Assembly: GCA_002315935.1 (NCBI GenBank)
Contig: DCII01000002.1
Location: forward strand, 70,869-134,868
Direction: 5' to 3'
DNA from: Ruminococcaceae bacterium UBA1730
GTDB taxonomy: Bacteria > Bacillota > Clostridia > Oscillospirales > Acutalibacteraceae
Length of the DNA stretch: 64,000 nt
Below, in pieces: positions 60,886 to 64,000 of the stretch (positions within the stretch are counted from its first letter, which is position 1; every line of letters starts with the position of its first letter). Both the position numbers and the translations under genes were made by a program. The notes below the pieces were generated by a model, which ran no database searches, was not told the origin of the DNA, and saw nothing but the letters and a program-made list of their open reading frames with translations.

Positions 60886-61662
60886 ATGACAAAGAAAATT
60901 GTTGCAGTTGTTTTGGCTGCGTTGTCGCTTCTCTTCATTATGCCATTCTGTGCAGGTGCATATGATTATGCTGATATTACCAATGTTGTTATCGCATCGG
61001 ATTATACCGTTACATTCGATAAGTTCAACGGTTCCGCATTTTATGATGTCAAGGTTTTTTCGGGCGAAAACAGTGTTTTTTCGCTGAAGGTTAACGCTCC
61101 GACCTCTGCAAGGGTAACGATTCCCGCAAGCACTGTCAAGAAGGCTTTCACAGACCTTATTGCTCAGCAAAATCTCACAGGCGTCCAGTCATTTGACATT
61201 CAGGTCAATGCTTATGATTCAGAAAAAAAGATTGCAGATTCCGAATTCATCACTGTTAAGGCTGACGCTTCAAATCCTTCAGGCGTTGCCGTTGTTCTCG
61301 ATAAAATTTCTTTTAAATTTGCAACTGCCGCTCACGGAATGAGCCTTGAGCAGATAAAGAAGCTTCTTACCGTCGAAAATGACACTGCAAAGGTTGAATG
61401 GAAAAAGGTTTTCGAAAATAAAAACAACAAAGATTTTAAGAAGAAGCTCTATGCAGGCAACGAATACGATGCAACAATAATTGTTGACGGCAATGGCAGC
61501 TTCTGTGCTGATAAAGACACAGAAATTTCAATTTCCGGTGCAAGCATTGTCAAAAAAGAATATAACGAAGCTGACGGAACGGTTACTCTTGTTATCAGAT
61601 TCAAGGCAAGCGGTAATTTCTTCCAGAAGATAGTCACCTTCTTCCACAATCTCTTTTATTAA
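60886..61662 (+). CDS. small secreted protein of unknown function
   Basis: 258 residues, not recognised. Signal peptide (VAVVLAALSLLFIMPFCAGA), then two beta-rich domains: the first resembles a fibronectin-like module (YTVTFDKFNGSAFYDVKVF) and the second (VVLDKISFKFATAAHGMSL onward) carries an SGASIVKKEYN-type strand. It ends in an amphipathic aromatic tail, FFQKIVTFFHNLFY, with no charged end. ATG behind ACGGAGG. The open frame extends far upstream over the divergent promoters but is not coding there. Confidence 0.85.
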   Translation: MTKKIVAVVLAALSLLFIMPFCAGAYDYADITNVVIASDYTVTFDKFNGSAFYDVKVFSGENSVFSLKVNAPTSARVTIPASTVKKAFTDLIAQQNLTGVQSFDIQVNAYDSEKKIADSEFITVKADASNPSGVAVVLDKISFKFATAAHGMSLEQIKKLLTVENDTAKVEWKKVFENKNNKDFKKKLYAGNEYDATIIVDGNGSFCADKDTEISISGASIVKKEYNEADGTVTLVIRFKASGNFFQKIVTFFHNLFY

Positions 61663-61673
61663 TATGCTACCTC

Positions 61674-61702
61674 AACGAGTCGATATTATCGGCTCGTTTT
61701 TT
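61674..61702 (+). terminator. terminator after the small secreted protein
   Basis: Stem of 11 pairs (AACGAG.CGAT with ATCG.CTCGTT, one wobble), a 3-base loop, then T6. Confidence 0.9.
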
Positions 61703-61813
61703 GTTGCAGACAGTCCGCATCATAAGCGGAACAGCAATATTATTGAAAATAATATATAGTACAATATGTTATTTTGCACATATTTTTACCGATAATCTTT
61801 CTGCTTTTCTGTG

Positions 61814-61842
61814 TTGACAAAGCCGCAGTCTAATGGTAAAAT
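61814..61842 (+). promoter_or_regulatory. SigA-type promoter of pyrC-carB
   Basis: A perfect TTGACA (61814-61819), 17 bases, TAAAAT (61837-61842). Transcription should begin near 61849, just before the attenuator. The stretch 61703-61813 between the terminator and this promoter shows nothing else. Confidence 0.85.
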
Positions 61843-61854
61843 ATATGCAATGTT

Positions 61855-61961
61855 AATCTTTAAACCGATGCAGAGATGTCGGCAAGATTATTTGATATGA
61901 TTTCGGGTGTTATTACGCCCGGTTTTGTGTTGCAGTCTTGCCATAACCGGCGAGATTTTTT
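61855..61961 (+). promoter_or_regulatory. PyrR-type attenuator of pyrC-carB
   Basis: Three exclusive structures are visible. (1) Anti-antiterminator 61855-61889: lower stem AATCTT/AAGATT, internal loop, upper stem CCGATG/TGTCGG and hexaloop CAGAGA, which fits the PyrR loop consensus CNGNGA. (2) Antiterminator: GGCAAGA (61881-61887) with TCTTGCC (61936-61942). (3) Terminator CTTGCC/GGCGAG (61937-61954) followed by T6. PyrR bound to UMP would stabilise (1), block (2) and permit (3). No pyrR gene is in the window. Confidence 0.82.
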
Positions 61962-61984
61962 CTTTTTGAAAGGAGTGCAGAAAT

Positions 61985-63190
61985 ATGGCAAATCTTAATG
62001 TTAAATATTATTGCACCGAAAAAACTGCATCACTTGAAACTGCGGTTACGAAGGTATTGTCTCTTGACTCTTCTCTTTCTGCCCTCAATTCATCTGAATA
62101 TACGGTTTTTCCCGGTTTCTGTGATGTGCATGTGCATTTCCGAGAGCCGGGATTTTCTTATAAAGAGACTATTGCAACCGGTTCAAGAGCGGCGGCACAC
62201 GGAGGCTACTGTGCAGTCTGCACAATGCCTAATCTGAATCCCGTTCCTGATAATTCGGAAAATCTAAAAAAACAATTGGATATTATTAAATCTGATGCGG
62301 TTATAAATGTTTATCCTTACGGAGCAATAACAGTCGGAGAAAAAGGCGAAGAGCTTTCGGATATGGAAGCAATGGCAGAAAATATTATTGCTTTTTCGGA
62401 TGACGGCAGAGGAGTTCAGAGTGACGATATGATGAGAGAAGCAATGCTCCGTGCAAAAAAGCTCGGCAAAATGATTGTTGCTCATTGCGAAGTCAATTCG
62501 CTTCTCAACGGCGGATATATCCACAACGGAATATACGCAAAAGAACATAATCACCGTGGAATTTGCAGCGAAAGCGAATGGAAACAGATCGAAAGAGATA
62601 TTGCTCTTGCAGAAGAAACAGGTTGTGCTTATCATGTCTGCCACATATCCTGCAAGCAGAGCGTTGACCTTATCAGAAAAGCGAAGGCAAGAGGCGTTGA
62701 CATAACCTGCGAAACAGGTCCGCATTATCTGATTCTTGATGAAAACGACCTTCGTGAAGAAGGCAAATTCAAAATGAATCCCCCGCTCCGCTCAACGGAA
62801 GACAGACTTGCTCTGATTGAGGGAATACAAGACGGAACAATTGATATGATTGCCACCGACCACGCCCCCCATTCGGCAGAGGAAAAATCAAAGGGTCTTG
62901 AAAAAAGTGCATTCGGAATAACAGGCATTGAGCTTGCGTTTCCCTTGCTTTATACACATCTCGTTAAGAAAAACATTATTTCAATTGAAAAACTTGTTGA
63001 GCTTTTGAGCATAAATCCTGCAAAAAGGTTCGGCATTGATATAAACGGATTTTCAGTCTGGAAGCTCGATGAAGAATTCTCGGTCAATCCCGATGAATTC
63101 ATCTCAATGGGCAAAGCCACTCCGTTTGAAGGTGACAGACTTTCCGGAGTCTGCAAAGCAACCTTCTGCAAGGATAAAAAGGTTTATTAA
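61985..63190 (+). CDS. pyrC: dihydroorotase
   Basis: Third step of UMP synthesis, cyclising carbamoyl-aspartate. 401 residues: FPGFCDVHVHFREPG (metal His pair), the Asp/His sites in IVAHCEVN and YHVCHISC, DITCETGPHYL, and catalytic ATDHAPHS. No carbamylated-lysine motif was identified with confidence. ATG behind AAAGGAG. carB follows after 30 bases. Confidence 0.95.
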   Translation: MANLNVKYYCTEKTASLETAVTKVLSLDSSLSALNSSEYTVFPGFCDVHVHFREPGFSYKETIATGSRAAAHGGYCAVCTMPNLNPVPDNSENLKKQLDIIKSDAVINVYPYGAITVGEKGEELSDMEAMAENIIAFSDDGRGVQSDDMMREAMLRAKKLGKMIVAHCEVNSLLNGGYIHNGIYAKEHNHRGICSESEWKQIERDIALAEETGCAYHVCHISCKQSVDLIRKAKARGVDITCETGPHYLILDENDLREEGKFKMNPPLRSTEDRLALIEGIQDGTIDMIATDHAPHSAEEKSKGLEKSAFGITGIELAFPLLYTHLVKKNIISIEKLVELLSINPAKRFGIDINGFSVWKLDEEFSVNPDEFISMGKATPFEGDRLSGVCKATFCKDKKVY

Positions 63191-63220
63191 TTTTCGTTAA
63201 AATAAATGGAGGAAAGAAAC

Positions 63221-64000
63221 ATGGCAAAAAGAACAGACATCAAAAAGGTACTCATCATCGGTTCAGGTCCTATCGTTATCGGTCAGGCGGCTGAATTCGA
63301 CTATGCGGGAACGCAGGCGTGCCTTGCTCTCAAGGAAGAGGGCTACGAGGTTATCCTCTGCAACTCAAACCCTGCAACTATCATGACTGATACCTCAATC
63401 GCAGACAAGGTATATATGGAGCCTCTTACTCTTGAATATATCGCAAAAATTCTCCGCTATGAGCGTCCCGATGCAATTGTTCCCGGCATCGGCGGTCAGA
63501 CGGGTCTTAACCTTGCAATGCAGCTTGAAAAGAAAGGCGTTCTCAAGGAATGCGGCGTTCAGCTTCTCGGAACCTCAAGCGAAAGCATCGAAAGAGCCGA
63601 AGACAGAGAGCTTTTCAAGGAAATGTGCGAATCAATCGGCGAACCCGTTATTCCCTCTGAAATCACATACAGCATTGATGAAGCAAAGGATGCCGCAAAA
63701 AAAATCGGCTATCCTGTTGTTCTTCGCCCCGCATTCACTCTCGGCGGCACAGGCGGCGGATTTGCAGACAACGAGGAGGAGCTTGTTGAAATCGGCATGA
63801 ACGCATTCAAGCTTTCGCCCGTTCATCAGGTTCTCATTGAGAAGAGCGTTAAGGGTTATAAGGAAATCGAATTCGAGGTTATGCGTGACTCAAATGACCA
63901 CGCTATCACTATCTGCGGAATGGAAAACATTGACCCGGTTGGTGTTCACACAGGTGACTCAATCGTTGTCGCTCCCATCCTTTCGCTCAATGACCACGAC
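63221..64000 (+). CDS. carB: carbamoyl-phosphate synthase large subunit (partial, N-terminal 260 residues)
   Basis: Makes carbamoyl phosphate from bicarbonate, ATP and ammonia for pyrimidines and arginine. The visible part is the first ATP-grasp half: LIIGSGPIVIGQAAEFDYAG, NSNPATIMTD, PGIGGQTGLNL, and RPAFTLGGTGGG. ATG behind GGAGG; cut by the window end. carA is not between pyrC and carB. Confidence 0.95.
   Translation, partial: MAKRTDIKKVLIIGSGPIVIGQAAEFDYAGTQACLALKEEGYEVILCNSNPATIMTDTSIADKVYMEPLTLEYIAKILRYERPDAIVPGIGGQTGLNLAMQLEKKGVLKECGVQLLGTSSESIERAEDRELFKEMCESIGEPVIPSEITYSIDEAKDAAKKIGYPVVLRPAFTLGGTGGGFADNEEELVEIGMNAFKLSPVHQVLIEKSVKGYKEIEFEVMRDSNDHAITICGMENIDPVGVHTGDSIVVAPILSLNDHD

Overview
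The window reads as a chromosome segment of an endospore-forming member of the class Clostridia, most likely an uncultured gut or rumen relative of Ruminococcaceae/Oscillospirales. The reasons are: the complete eight-gene spoIIIA operon and spoIIGA-sigE; the IspH-ribosomal-protein-S1 fusion; the order nusB / Kae1-like / xseA / xseB / ispA / dxs / tlyA / nadK / argR / recN; a T-box on alaS; a PyrR-type leader on pyrC; many TTG/GTG starts with strong AGGAGG-like ribosome binding sites; and many glycan-degrading enzymes. No rRNA, tRNA, CRISPR array, prophage or transposase gene was seen.

Layout. 1-3.2 kb: HIT-family gene and alaS with a T-box leader. 3.2-7.0 kb: a membrane-tethered protein made of an ECF-sigma-like head, a TM segment, WG repeats and an SH3b domain, then sigE and spoIIGA behind a spoIIG-like promoter. 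7.1-8.7 kb: PHP and HD hydrolases, convergent on a shared terminator. 8.9-15.8 kb: DMT transporter, subtilisin-like protease, GH13 glucosidase and GH78 rhamnosidase, with a MITE-like element between the last two. 15.8-21.3 kb: RpiR regulator, FAD protein, cmk, plsC and ispH-rpsA, divergent from a GH95 fucosidase plus a HAD gene (21.4-24.3 kb). 24.3-27.6 kb: YmxH-type protein, an RsmH-type methyltransferase and a two-subunit aconitase X. 27.7-43.2 kb: a long leftward run from nusB to an M3 peptidase (translation, isoprenoid, repair and NAD genes with carbohydrate-type hydrolases near its end). 43.4-48.1 kb: spoIIIAA-AH. 48.3-52.4 kb: YfhO-type membrane protein and ChbG-type deacetylase. 52.4-55.9 kb: a REP-like repeat, a DUF2442/DUF4160 pair, PnuC and a secreted ceramidase-like protein. 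56.0-60.7 kb: CpsC, CpsD and CpsB-type tyrosine phosphoregulators joined to a class B sortase, a small cell-wall-sorted protein and an LCP ligase. 60.9-61.7 kb: a small secreted protein. 61.8-64.0 kb: pyrC and the start of carB behind a PyrR-type attenuator.

How the genes work together. spoIIGA/sigE and spoIIIAA-AH belong to one programme: SpoIIGA activates SigE in the mother cell, and SigE normally drives spoIIIA, which builds the feeding channel to the forespore. dxs, ispA and ispH are three steps of MEP-pathway isoprenoid synthesis. GH13, GH78 and GH95 suggest use of alpha-glucosides, rhamnosides and fucosides. The strongest candidates for something not well described are the sigma-like/WG/SH3b membrane protein next to sigE, and the Cps-regulator/sortase/LCP operon, which has no glycosyltransferases and an atypical sorting signal.
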